A stretch of DNA of 64,000 bases from UBA3210 sp963610315 (lineage in GTDB: Bacteria > Bacillota_I > Bacilli_A > RFN20 > CAG-449), in assembly GCA_963610315.1 (NCBI GenBank), contig CAVDMV010000004.1, positions 38,181-102,180 of the forward strand, read 5' to 3'. Position 1 is the first letter of the stretch; each line of letters opens with the position of its first letter. A program made the translations under genes and the position numbers. Below, piece after piece: positions 9,548-17,219 of this stretch. The notes beneath the pieces were generated by a model, which searched no databases, was not told the DNA's origin, and saw only the letters and a list, made by a program, of their open reading frames with translations.

Positions 9548-10213
9548 TTAAAAATGAAATAGAACTTGTAAACCAGAAACTACATCACTGAAGTTAGTAA
9601 AATAAATTTCGAGTCCAATCGCGATAAGAATAATTCCTCCGGCAATGGTGGCTTTGTTTGAAAATATTGTACCGAATTTTTTACCGATGAATACTGCCGC
9701 GACACTAATTGCGAAGGTGACAATACCAACAATACCGAAAGTTAAATAAGCGTCTAAAGGAGTTCTTTCACCATAAATAATACCTACGCTTAAAGCATCA
9801 ATACTAGTTGCGATTGCTTGAATGAATAAAGTTTTAATTGTTAATTCTTTAATAGATACTTCTTCATTTTTATTTTCTTCTATATTCTTTTTAGCTTCTT
9901 TTCCTTCTTTAATTCCTTCAATAATCATCTTAATACCTAAGAAAGAAAGAATAATTAAAGCAATCCAAGGAACTAAGTATGAGAATACTCTAGAGAAATT
10001 TTCTCCTAAAAAAGAATTAAAGACTGTAACAGCGAGATATCCGAGTACTGGCATTAATATTTGGAATACTCCAAAAAATGATGCGATTAAGAATATCTTC
10101 CTTAATTTCATTTTTGGTTCAGCTAAACCATTTGCCATTGATACTGCGCAGGCATCCATCGCGAGTCCTGCTCCGAGTCCAATTGCAGTAATAATAAATA
10201 AAAACACTTCCAT
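9548..10213 (-). CDS. mntP: Manganese efflux pump MntP
   Basis: Six-helix inner-membrane exporter that removes excess Mn2+. The family marks are the acidic, metal-coordinating LAMDACAVS motif in helix 1 and its internal repeat ATSIDALSVG in the second half. At 221 residues it is slightly longer than the E. coli protein because of a Lys/Glu-rich cytoplasmic linker (KEGKEAKKNIEENKNEE) between the halves. Its leader is a yybP-ykoY manganese riboswitch, which confirms the substrate independently. The start is supported by AGGGGAT upstream. Confidence 0.95.
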   Translation of the reverse strand: MEVFLFIITAIGLGAGLAMDACAVSMANGLAEPKMKLRKIFLIASFFGVFQILMPVLGYLAVTVFNSFLGENFSRVFSYLVPWIALIILSFLGIKMIIEGIKEGKEAKKNIEENKNEEVSIKELTIKTLFIQAIATSIDALSVGIIYGERTPLDAYLTFGIVGIVTFAISVAAVFIGKKFGTIFSNKATIAGGIILIAIGLEIYFTNFSDVVSGLQVLFHF

Positions 10214-10240
10214 TTGATGATCCCCTTATCTAAATGTTTC

Positions 10241-10289
10241 CAAAAAGAAAGACTTATGCAAAAAACAAAAAGTCTTTCACATAAGTCTC
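10241..10289 (-). terminator. Riboswitch-controlled terminator upstream of mntP
   Basis: On the minus strand AGACTTATG (10288-10280) can pair with CATAAGTCT (10258-10250), followed by TTCTTTTT. The upstream arm is also the 3' strand of riboswitch helix P1, so terminator and folded aptamer exclude each other. Mn2+ binding should therefore turn mntP on. Confidence 0.85.
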
Positions 10290-10362
10290 GTTAATTAAGA
10301 TTGAACCTGAGTTTCCTCAGTATGTAGGCCAATCACTCTATTGAGCTAACTACTCTCTTACT
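10280..10362 (-). promoter_or_regulatory. yybP-ykoY manganese riboswitch
   Basis: The minus-strand leader of mntP has the conserved family features: a 5' GAGAGTAG block, TTGGCCTACA, a GC-rich hairpin CTGAGGAAACTCAG and a closing CGAGACTTATG that pairs with the 5' end to form P1. The motif sits directly after the predicted transcription start and before a terminator sharing the P1 strand. The family is known to sense Mn2+ and commonly controls mntP-type exporters. Confidence 0.88.
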
Positions 10363-10369
10363 GAACGTA

Positions 10370-10398
10370 ATTATATCAATATAGTTAGCTTATTTCAA
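10370..10398 (-). promoter_or_regulatory. Sigma-A promoter of mntP
   Basis: On the minus strand TTGAAA and TATAAT are separated by exactly 17 bases. The predicted start near 10363 places the riboswitch at the very 5' end of the transcript. The remaining gap from 10399 to 10523 shows nothing recognisable. Confidence 0.8.
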
Positions 10399-10523
10399 TA
10401 AATAAATTATCTATTGGTTGTTGTAACTAATTAGCTTTTATTACCTTTATTAACTTAATTGTATTGTTATCGAATCTAGAATAAAGTAGAAAAGCAGGCT
10501 CATCAATAGACATAGTGCCTTTA

Positions 10524-11060
10524 TTATGATTGCTCTATTTTAGTAATTGTTACATTTGCCTTTCCAATAGGTAAATTAGTCGTATCATCAACAAAATAAT
10601 GAGTCATTTCAATTAATATTCCTTCACTATTCCAAGAATAACTTTCAGTATATTGGGAATTTTTTAATAGAGAATAGTCTTCAACTTTAATTTTATCTTT
10701 AAATACATAATATGTTTTCATATCAGCATTGTTAGTATAAATGATATAATCTCGTAAAATAAAGTTAAGTTCTAAATAATCCGCGATTGCTTTTTCATAC
10801 GTATTAAAAGTTTTATAATCGGCTAGATCATAATAAAATCCATAAATAGAAGATGTGTGTATTTTTAAATTAATATCATTGCTAACACTAGAATTTAAAT
10901 TTTCATATGTCCCTTTAAGATTATAGTACTGAGATTCTTCTCTTCTATTTTTTAAAAATGCAATTCCTGTTCTAACAAAATCCTCATGACTAACAACATT
11001 ACTGCAACTAGATAATAGCAATAAAGGAAAGATTAATAAATTTATTAATTTATATTTCAT
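10524..11060 (-). CDS. Lipoprotein of unknown function, third gene of the subtilase operon
   Basis: A 178-residue protein with a clear lipoprotein signal: Lys-rich start, hydrophobic LINLLIFPLLLL and lipobox LSSC, cleaved before Cys19. The mature part is polar, predicted beta-rich and not recognised as any family. Its C-terminal YSWNSEGILIEM resembles FTWNSYGLLEYL in the lipoprotein encoded just upstream, so the two may be distant paralogues. Its ribosome site GAGGAG overlaps the stop of that gene, and the start lies 5 bp after it. It probably acts at the outer membrane face with the subtilase, as substrate, inhibitor or anchor; that is inference. Confidence 0.8.
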   Translation of the reverse strand: MKYKLINLLIFPLLLLSSCSNVVSHEDFVRTGIAFLKNRREESQYYNLKGTYENLNSSVSNDINLKIHTSSIYGFYYDLADYKTFNTYEKAIADYLELNFILRDYIIYTNNADMKTYYVFKDKIKVEDYSLLKNSQYTESYSWNSEGILIEMTHYFVDDTTNLPIGKANVTITKIEQS

Positions 11061-11065
11061 ACTAA

Positions 11066-11635
11066 TTACTCCTCATAAGAAAAATTTAATTTCAATACAT
11101 AATAAATCATATTAAATTCAACAGAACCTGTACTCGCGATTTCTAAATATTCTAATAATCCATAACTATTCCACGTAAATACATCAATATATGTTTCTCC
11201 ACAATGATTTTCGAAACAACCTTCGAAAAAATAACTCTTTTCGATCTTACATCCGTTTTCACTGGTAAAATATTTAACATCATTAAAATCATCTTCTATA
11301 CAAAGATAATAATAAGGAGTTATTTCTCCTCTTATATGTGTTGATATATCATAATTTAGTTCGATTTTCGGATCATCTTCTATAACTATATCTTTATCCT
11401 TAACACTTCCGACGCGATTAATTTGATTTATCTTATTTTCACGATAAAAAAATTGAGTCCCGGTAATTGTAACTTTGGTAAAATTGTCAACTCTATTAAT
11501 ACATTCAATACCCTTTAAAGCAAAATCAATATGTTTAACTTCTTTAAATCTATCTTTATCAGGAGAGGAATTACATGAAAAATTAGGAATCATTAAACAT
11601 AAAAGTAAAAATATTTTTATAAATTTATTCTTCAT
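11066..11635 (-). CDS. Lipoprotein of unknown function, second gene of the subtilase operon
   Basis: The start at 11635 is chosen because AGGAGG lies just upstream and a textbook lipoprotein signal follows (KNKFIKIFLLLCLMIPNFSC, Cys20 as the lipid site). An upstream in-frame ATG at 11689 would overlap the subtilase gene and has no such support. The 189-residue protein carries two Cys pairs in its mature part and a WNSYGLL segment also seen in the next gene. No known family was recognised. It starts 10 bp after the subtilase stop, so the two are translated from one message. Confidence 0.8.
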   Translation of the reverse strand: MKNKFIKIFLLLCLMIPNFSCNSSPDKDRFKEVKHIDFALKGIECINRVDNFTKVTITGTQFFYRENKINQINRVGSVKDKDIVIEDDPKIELNYDISTHIRGEITPYYYLCIEDDFNDVKYFTSENGCKIEKSYFFEGCFENHCGETYIDVFTWNSYGLLEYLEIASTGSVEFNMIYYVLKLNFSYEE

Positions 11636-11645
11636 AAAGTTCCTC

Positions 11646-13118
11646 CTAACTAAGTAACATATCATTATAATTAAATGATAATGTTCCATTTATATATGAT
11701 GCATAATCTATATCTGATAATACAATTATACCATTTGGTAATTTATAACTACCATTACTTGTTATATATACGATATCATAAAATGGAGTAAGTCCCATAT
11801 CATAATTTAAATCTAATGTTGCATCACATTCTAAACATATACATTTAGAATTACTAATAGATCCTGGTTTTATAATATGAGGTGATGAACTTTTATAATA
11901 TCCACATTCACATACATCTCCATGAGACTTTCTATCAATATATTTAAATGTATAAATATGTTTAGAACTCTTTTCTAATCCGCATACACACTTATATAAA
12001 TGAGTTTTTGCATCATAAGTAACTTCATAGTTATGTTTAAAAGAAGTTTTAACTTCTCCACATATACATTTATATGTATGTAGATTATCAGTATGTTCAT
12101 ATACATAATTATGTTGATGAATACTTTTTAAAGCTTTATAAGCATTAAGTCTACCACCTGTTACACATTTATCTTCTAAAGCATCAATTTTATCAACACT
12201 ACTTAAGATAGCATCTTTTAATTCACTTGTAGTTAAAGAAGGATTATTACTTAATAACAAGGCTGCAACGCCTGTAACCATTGGTGTAGACATCGAAGTT
12301 CCTGAATCAAATTTATAACCACTTTTATCTACTCTAGTAGGAACGCATGAATAAATGTTATCTCCAGGAGCAAATAAATCTACAGAAGTTTTGCCATAAT
12401 TTGAATAATCTGATTTTAAGTCATCGTATGAACTAGCACCTACTGTTATTACATTATTCGCATCAATACAAGCTGGATATCTTTTATAATCTCTAGATGA
12501 ATGATCTAAATTGCACTTATTATTTCCTGCAGAGCAAATAACTAGTCCATTAAATTTTTCAATCGCTTCTTTTAAAAAAACAATACTACTAAAATTATCT
12601 TCTTTACCACTTGAACTTATATTTAATATGTCTATACAATCTTTGGATGCTTGATTAATAGCTTCAATCTGATCTTTATAAGTACCACTATTTTCATTAT
12701 TCATAACTCTATACGAAACTAACTCAATATTTGAGTAATTATTAACACTAGCAATAATGCCTGAAATATGTGTGCCATGTCCATCTTTGGATATATCTCC
12801 CTTAGAACTAAAACTGCTATTATAAGTATAATTATGAAATGTATTTTCGTTACATAATGATTTTAAAGCATCATGATAATATTCAATACCTGTATCTAAA
12901 ACACCAATTCTTATTGTTTTAGTTGGTCTAGATAATTCTAAAGCTTTGTTTAATTCAATTTTATTTTGACCCCATATTTTATAGCTTTCATCGTTATTTC
13001 CATCCAGAGTATCCATATTAGTTGAATTGGCTTCCATTAAATTGTTATTAATATTATCTATAGGTGAAAAATACAATAATCCCATTGTTAGGAATAAGGT
13101 AATATTTATTATATGCAT
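11646..13118 (-). CDS. Secreted subtilisin-like serine peptidase (S8) with C-terminal Cys/His repeats
   Basis: The S8 triad is complete: Asp75 (VLDTG), His114 (DGHGTH) and Ser275 (GTSMSTP), with oxyanion Asn199 (SAGNN). A hydrophobic N-terminus (residues 2-18) suggests export by a signal peptide or anchor; residues 30-60 may be a short propeptide. After the catalytic domain (about 50-332) come three roughly 25-30-residue repeats of the form HxY...H...CxCG between 335 and 410, plus a CICLEC pair at 426-431, suggesting metal-binding ribbons. The start has AGGGGA upstream and lies 17 bases from the predicted transcript start. It heads an operon with two lipoproteins. Secretion outside the cell or tethering to the wall is likely; the target is unknown. 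Confidence 0.9.
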   Translation of the reverse strand: MHIINITLFLTMGLLYFSPIDNINNNLMEANSTNMDTLDGNNDESYKIWGQNKIELNKALELSRPTKTIRIGVLDTGIEYYHDALKSLCNENTFHNYTYNSSFSSKGDISKDGHGTHISGIIASVNNYSNIELVSYRVMNNENSGTYKDQIEAINQASKDCIDILNISSSGKEDNFSSIVFLKEAIEKFNGLVICSAGNNKCNLDHSSRDYKRYPACIDANNVITVGASSYDDLKSDYSNYGKTSVDLFAPGDNIYSCVPTRVDKSGYKFDSGTSMSTPMVTGVAALLLSNNPSLTTSELKDAILSSVDKIDALEDKCVTGGRLNAYKALKSIHQHNYVYEHTDNLHTYKCICGEVKTSFKHNYEVTYDAKTHLYKCVCGLEKSSKHIYTFKYIDRKSHGDVCECGYYKSSSPHIIKPGSISNSKCICLECDATLDLNYDMGLTPFYDIVYITSNGSYKLPNGIIVLSDIDYASYINGTLSFNYNDMLLS

Positions 13119-13141
13119 ACAACAATCCCCTTTTTTTGCAC

Positions 13142-13170
13142 ATTATAAGTTTTTTATTTACCTTTGTCAA
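13142..13170 (-). promoter_or_regulatory. Consensus sigma-A promoter of the subtilase operon
   Basis: On the minus strand a perfect TTGACA (13170-13165) and perfect TATAAT (13147-13142) are separated by 17 bases. Its -35 hexamer occupies almost the same bases as that of the divergent promoter for the gene at 13212. Confidence 0.85.
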
Positions 13171-13192
13171 ATTTGAGTATTTTTATTATAAT
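13164..13192 (+). promoter_or_regulatory. Divergent sigma-A promoter sharing its -35 with the subtilase promoter
   Basis: TTGTCA at 13164-13169 and TATAAT at 13187-13192, spacing 17. The predicted start near 13199 leaves a leader of only about 13 bases before the ATG at 13212. RNA polymerase could occupy only one of the two promoters at a time. Confidence 0.8.
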
Positions 13193-13211
13193 ATTATGGA
13201 GAACAAAAATT

Positions 13212-13742
13212 ATGAAATTATTTAGAAACGGAAATTACATTCATTTTGTAAATGATAACAATTTAAAGATAGGGAGTTTATCTCTTTATAACGTAGATAA
13301 TATAAATGTTATTAAAGAGATATCTTTATTAAAGAATTATCAAAAAGAGATCATTGATTATATTAATAATTACTATTATCCAGGCCTTATTATCTTTCCT
13401 TTAATTAGCGAATTAGATAAATCTGATGAAAATTATAATAACTTACTAGATATGTTATTTTCTTTGAAAAATAATAAATTTTATTCTTTAGGATTATATC
13501 TAAATTTTAATTATGCTAAATATGAAGTATTAATAAATTTTCCTTATTCAATTATTCAATGTGAATCATTATTGAATAATCATTTTAAAGAGGAAGTAAA
13601 ATTTTCTATTTCTGAAACTAATCATTTATCTTCTAAGCATCTAACAGGAGAAGATATTGTGATGCTACATGAAAAAAATCAAAAGAGTGATTTACAATCT
13701 AAAGAAGAAAATATTTGTGATCGACACTGGGATGGCGCTTAA
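13212..13742 (+). CDS. Hypothetical protein divergent from the subtilase operon
   Basis: A 176-residue, acidic, Asn/Tyr-rich protein without signal peptide or membrane helix; not recognised. The start at 13212 (MKLFRNG) is chosen over an in-frame start at 13164 because the latter would lie in the promoter; GGAG at 13198-13201 is the possible ribosome site. It has a central hydrophobic segment YYYPGLIIFPLISEL and a charged tail ending in HWDGA. Its promoter overlaps that of the secreted protease operon, so it may be coordinated with it. Codon use resembles its neighbours. Confidence 0.7.
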   Translation: MKLFRNGNYIHFVNDNNLKIGSLSLYNVDNINVIKEISLLKNYQKEIIDYINNYYYPGLIIFPLISELDKSDENYNNLLDMLFSLKNNKFYSLGLYLNFNYAKYEVLINFPYSIIQCESLLNNHFKEEVKFSISETNHLSSKHLTGEDIVMLHEKNQKSDLQSKEENICDRHWDGA

Positions 13743-13754
13743 ATAAGACTTTCG

Positions 13755-13847
13755 AAAAAATCGGTTCTTGTATACAAGATATTTTAATTTTTGCAAAAAA
13801 ACGATTGCATTATTTTTTATTTGTGTTAATGAAAGAGCCGATTTTTT
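13755..13847 (+). terminator. Long-loop hairpin, probable terminator
   Basis: Fifteen bases at 13755-13769 pair with 13833-13847 (one G-U), enclosing a 63-base AT-rich loop; the stem ends in six T. It follows the gene stopping at 13742. The large loop is unusual for a terminator and might instead be a small structured RNA. Confidence 0.55.
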
Positions 13848-13921
13848 AGCTAGATGAGACTAAAATAATAAAAATAATGAACAAAATCGAAATTTATGTT
13901 TAATTTAAGGTTCAAGTGTGA

Positions 13922-13935
13922 TGAAATCGCTTACA
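13922..13935 (+). promoter_or_regulatory. cre box (CcpA-type operator) of the starch operon
   Basis: TGAAATCGCTTACA matches the catabolite-responsive element consensus TGWAANCGNTNWCA at every position. It covers the -35 hexamer of the promoter at 13930, so binding by CcpA or a related LacI-family regulator should repress the operon. Confidence 0.85.
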
Positions 13936-13958
13936 TTTAATTTTTTCAATGTTATAAT
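13930..13958 (+). promoter_or_regulatory. Promoter of the starch/maltodextrin operon
   Basis: CTTACA at 13930-13935 and TATAAT at 13953-13958 with 17 bases between. The transcript would start near 13965 and lead into the MsmK-type ATPase gene. Confidence 0.75.
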
Positions 13959-14012
13959 ATTTATTGCAGATAGAAAAAAGCGCTTAGTGCGTAATTTTAT
14001 GGAGGCGAAATT

Positions 14013-15122
14013 ATGGCAGAAGAAAAAAATCCATCAGTTGAAGATGAAGCTTATGTAAGTCTAAAACATATCGACAAAATTTATGATAACAACGTCCAAG
14101 CAGTCTTCGATTTCAACTTAGATATCAAGAAACATGAATTCATTGTTTTCGTTGGTCCTTCTGGTTGTGGTAAGTCAACAACCTTAAGAATGATTGCAGG
14201 TCTAGAAGATATCACAAAAGGTGAATTATATATCGATCATGAATTATGTAATGATAAGACACCTAAGGATAGAGATATCGCGATGGTTTTCCAAAGCTAT
14301 GCATTATATCCACATATGTCAGTTTATGACAATATGGCATTTGGCTTAAAGATTAAGAGAATGCCAAAATATGAAATTGATAAACGCGTGCACGAAGCAG
14401 CAAGAATTTTACAAATTGAAGAATACCTTGATAGAAAACCAAAAGCTTTATCAGGTGGTCAACGTCAAAGAGTTGCATTAGGTAGAGCGATTGTTAGAAA
14501 TGCAAAAGTATTCTTAATGGATGAACCTTTATCAAACCTCGATGCTAAATTAAGAGTTCAAATGAGATCTGAAATTATTAAACTTCATGAGACATTAAAT
14601 GCAACAACAATTTATGTTACTCACGACCAAATCGAAGCTATGACAATGGCAAGTAGAATCGTTGTTATGAAATTAGGTAGAGTACAACAAATTGGTACAC
14701 CTATTGAAATTTATAATCATCCTGCAAATTTATTCGTCGCTGGATTTATTGGTAGCCCAGCAATGAACTTTGTTAGATGCACTTTTGATGATAAAGTTGG
14801 TAAAGCACATTTCACCGATGGACATGAAATTGATGTACCTGATGCTTTATATAAAGGTAAAGGAGTACCAAGTGATGTTATCTTAGGTATTAGACCAGAA
14901 AATATTGTTGAAGCTGAAGGCAAAGGCGAATTTGAAATCACAGTTGATGTCGCTGAATTATTAGGTAACGAATATTATATTCACTTCAACTTCGGTGGAG
15001 CTAGCTTAGTAAGTAAATTCCCTGCAACAAGAATTATTACTGCAGGAGAAAAATTAAAAGTTAATTTCAAGAAAGAAAAAATACATTTCTTTGATCCTAC
15101 AACAGAGAAAGCGATTTATTAA
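14013..15122 (+). CDS. msmK: Sugar ABC transporter ATP-binding protein, MsmK/UgpC/MalK type
   Basis: Cytoplasmic ATPase that powers carbohydrate import by the two permeases of this operon. Walker A GPSGCGKST at 48-56, signature LSGGQRQR near 145, Walker B VFLMDEP followed by the D-loop SNLDAKLR, H-loop His in YVTHDQ, then a C-terminal TOBE regulatory domain from about residue 245. The length of 369 fits the MalK/MsmK group. It is the first gene behind the cre-regulated promoter; MsmK proteins can also energise other sugar importers, so its role may not be limited to this locus. Confidence 0.94.
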   Translation: MAEEKNPSVEDEAYVSLKHIDKIYDNNVQAVFDFNLDIKKHEFIVFVGPSGCGKSTTLRMIAGLEDITKGELYIDHELCNDKTPKDRDIAMVFQSYALYPHMSVYDNMAFGLKIKRMPKYEIDKRVHEAARILQIEEYLDRKPKALSGGQRQRVALGRAIVRNAKVFLMDEPLSNLDAKLRVQMRSEIIKLHETLNATTIYVTHDQIEAMTMASRIVVMKLGRVQQIGTPIEIYNHPANLFVAGFIGSPAMNFVRCTFDDKVGKAHFTDGHEIDVPDALYKGKGVPSDVILGIRPENIVEAEGKGEFEITVDVAELLGNEYYIHFNFGGASLVSKFPATRIITAGEKLKVNFKKEKIHFFDPTTEKAIY

Positions 15123-15147
15123 TAAGTAGGGATATTAAATAGGTATT

Positions 15148-15165
15148 AATAGCGAGTTCGCTATT
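15148..15165. repeat. Perfect inverted repeat between msmK and the next gene
   Basis: AATAGCGA-GT-TCGCTATT, 8-base arms with a 2-base centre, 32 bases before the next start codon. It may act as an mRNA-processing or stability hairpin, or as an operator; no T run follows, so it is not a standard terminator. Confidence 0.6.
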
Positions 15166-15196
15166 TATATAGATTAACTATAATTAGGAGGTATAT

Positions 15197-15799
15197 ATGG
15201 TTAATAAAATTACAAAATTACTCTTACTACCATTATGTGCTGCAGCAGTCTTGGGCGCAGCTGTTGGTTGTGGAGGAACATCTTCATCAACATCTTCAGA
15301 AGATGAATTCGATGTAAATTCAAATCCTGGAACAGAAGGATTTAATATGTGGATTGTAGGTTCTGCATGGTCTAACTGGGCACCAGACAAAGTTACTGAT
15401 GATTTAAAATTTACAAATGTAACTGGAACAGCTAAATTAACTTACACAGTAACTATTTCAGCGGCAGACGATGAAAATTACTGGGGATTTAAATTTGTTG
15501 GACAAAAATCTTGGAGCCCAAGTCAATTCGGTATGGAAGATATTGATTATGAAAAATGTAATGATGCATTTAAAACTTTAGTTAAAGATGCAGAAGGTGT
15601 TAATAATTATACAGAATATAAGAACAAATGGAAAGAAGGAACAAGTAATAGAAGTAATGTTTCTTTCTGCCAAAAAGAAAATCATATAGGTGTAGGCACA
15701 TATAAATTTACTTATGATCCTTTAAACTTTGAATCAGAATCAGCAAATGATACTACATATTCACATAAAATTGTAGTTGAATTTACTAAAGCAGAATAA
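15197..15799 (+). CDS. Lipoprotein, possible starch-binding accessory protein
   Basis: A 200-residue protein with lipobox AVGC (Cys25) after a hydrophobic leader, then a Ser/Thr-rich linker. The mature domain begins MWIVGSAWSNWAPD and is rich in aromatic residues and predicted strands, reminiscent of the small starch-binding folds of SusE/SusF type (W.VG...W pattern). That likeness is from pattern only. Position between the ATPase and binding protein of a maltodextrin importer supports a role in holding alpha-glucans at the cell surface. A strong AGGAGG ribosome site precedes it. It could instead be an unrelated small surface protein. Confidence 0.75.
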   Translation: MVNKITKLLLLPLCAAAVLGAAVGCGGTSSSTSSEDEFDVNSNPGTEGFNMWIVGSAWSNWAPDKVTDDLKFTNVTGTAKLTYTVTISAADDENYWGFKFVGQKSWSPSQFGMEDIDYEKCNDAFKTLVKDAEGVNNYTEYKNKWKEGTSNRSNVSFCQKENHIGVGTYKFTYDPLNFESESANDTTYSHKIVVEFTKAE

Positions 15800-15816
15800 T
15801 ATAGGGAGAACTGAAT

Positions 15817-17142
15817 ATGAAAAAGACATTAAGATTAAGCGTATTTGCGGCTAGTGTATTATTATCTGCAGGCGCATTAGTTGGTTGTGGTGGAACATCA
15901 TCAAATACAACAGATACAAATTTTGAAAAAACAGAAATAACTGTTTGGGCAACTGCTGCAGAAGAAGAAGTTATTAATGCAGTTGTTAAAGAATATAACG
16001 ATAAACAAACAGATGAAAAACAAAAATTCAAAATTACTTTCAGTGCTGTTGCTGAATCTGATGCAGGTACAACACTTGCAAAAGACCCTCAAGTCACTGG
16101 TGCACCAGCATTATTCTTATGTGCAGATGACCACATTGCTTCATTAACAGAAAAGAATATTGTTGCAGAAATTAAAGGTACACGTAAAGATAACATTGTT
16201 GCAAATACTACAGAAGTTGCAGTTAGTGGTGCAACTGGTGCAGATGGCAAATTATATGGCTATCCTGTAACATCAGATAACGGTTATTTCTTATGGTATA
16301 ACAAAGGTATTGAAGGTATTGATAAAGCAGTAACTTCATTAGAAGATTTATTAGCATTAGCTAAAAAGAATAAGAAGAGTGTCTTAATGGATGTCGCAAA
16401 CGGATGGTATGCAAATTCCTTCATTATGTCTCCACAAGCATGTGGTGTTAATTCATTATATTGGTCAACAAACGCTGACGGTAAGAATGTTTACACAACT
16501 AATTGGGATAATGAAGTCGGTGTTAAAGTTTCTGAATATATCGCTGGATTATTAAAGCCATATTATGATGATGGTACATTAGTAACTGGTAGTAATCCAG
16601 AAATTACTTCAGGTTTCACTGATGGTAAATTAATTGCAGCAGTTTCTGGTACATGGATGGAAAATTTAATTAAAGATACTGCAGGAGTTGGTGAAAATAC
16701 AGCAGCAACAATTTTACCTCAATATCATATCGATGGTAAGGCATATCAAATGGCATCATTCATTGGCTCAAAAGTTTATTGTATCAATAAGACTCAATCA
16801 GTTGGCGCTCAAAAAACAGCTGCGGCTTTAGCGGAATTATTAACAACTAAAGAAGCTCAATTAACAAGATTTGAAAAGAGAGCTACATTACCATGTAATA
16901 ATGACGCAATCAAAGATCCAAGATATACAGAACATTCAACAATTGGCGGCGCAGCATTAACTGCTCAAGCTAAATTCGGTTGTGTTCAATCAAAGACTGC
17001 AGAAGATAGATATTGGGATAAAGGTAAAGCTATTGGTCAAGCTTATTTAGATGGCAAGTTAGGTAAAGATTCAAACGATAATGCTCATACTTGGACAACA
17101 TTCTTAAAAGCTACAATGGACATTTTAAGAAATCCAGAATAA
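15817..17142 (+). CDS. Maltodextrin-type ABC transporter substrate-binding lipoprotein
   Basis: Family 1 extracellular solute-binding protein, 441 residues, with lipobox LVGC (Cys24) after a short signal. The mature chain opens EITVWATAAEEEVINAVVKEYN, typical of the MalE/MdxE group, and has the conserved LYGYPVTSDNGYFLWYN hinge region and C-terminal helical segment. It would capture malto-oligosaccharides outside the membrane for the two permeases that follow. The gene starts 18 bp after the small lipoprotein. A hairpin after its stop probably lowers transcription of the downstream permeases. Confidence 0.92.
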   Translation: MKKTLRLSVFAASVLLSAGALVGCGGTSSNTTDTNFEKTEITVWATAAEEEVINAVVKEYNDKQTDEKQKFKITFSAVAESDAGTTLAKDPQVTGAPALFLCADDHIASLTEKNIVAEIKGTRKDNIVANTTEVAVSGATGADGKLYGYPVTSDNGYFLWYNKGIEGIDKAVTSLEDLLALAKKNKKSVLMDVANGWYANSFIMSPQACGVNSLYWSTNADGKNVYTTNWDNEVGVKVSEYIAGLLKPYYDDGTLVTGSNPEITSGFTDGKLIAAVSGTWMENLIKDTAGVGENTAATILPQYHIDGKAYQMASFIGSKVYCINKTQSVGAQKTAAALAELLTTKEAQLTRFEKRATLPCNNDAIKDPRYTEHSTIGGAALTAQAKFGCVQSKTAEDRYWDKGKAIGQAYLDGKLGKDSNDNAHTWTTFLKATMDILRNPE

Positions 17143-17160
17143 TTAAAAAATCTAAAACTT

Positions 17161-17190
17161 ATTAGGAGGGAGGATAACCTCCTTCCTAAT
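17161..17190 (+). promoter_or_regulatory. Strong intercistronic hairpin between binding protein and permease genes
   Basis: Thirteen bases pair with thirteen (one G-U) around an ATAA loop, followed by TTTTATTG. It looks like a partial terminator or 3' stabiliser, a common way to make more binding protein than permease. It contains a decoy AGGAGGG sequence in its 5' arm, inside the stem. Confidence 0.8.
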
Positions 17191-17219
17191 TTTATTGTTT
17201 ATATTAAGGAGATATTCAT

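Noticed and set aside
9822..10217. 131-codon open frame on the plus strand opposite mntP
   Set aside because: It is the antisense shadow of mntP, has no ribosome site, and the opposite strand carries a clear gene with a riboswitch leader.
13164..13212. Longer start at 13164 for the hypothetical gene
   Set aside because: It would place the start codon in the promoter -35 and has no ribosome site.
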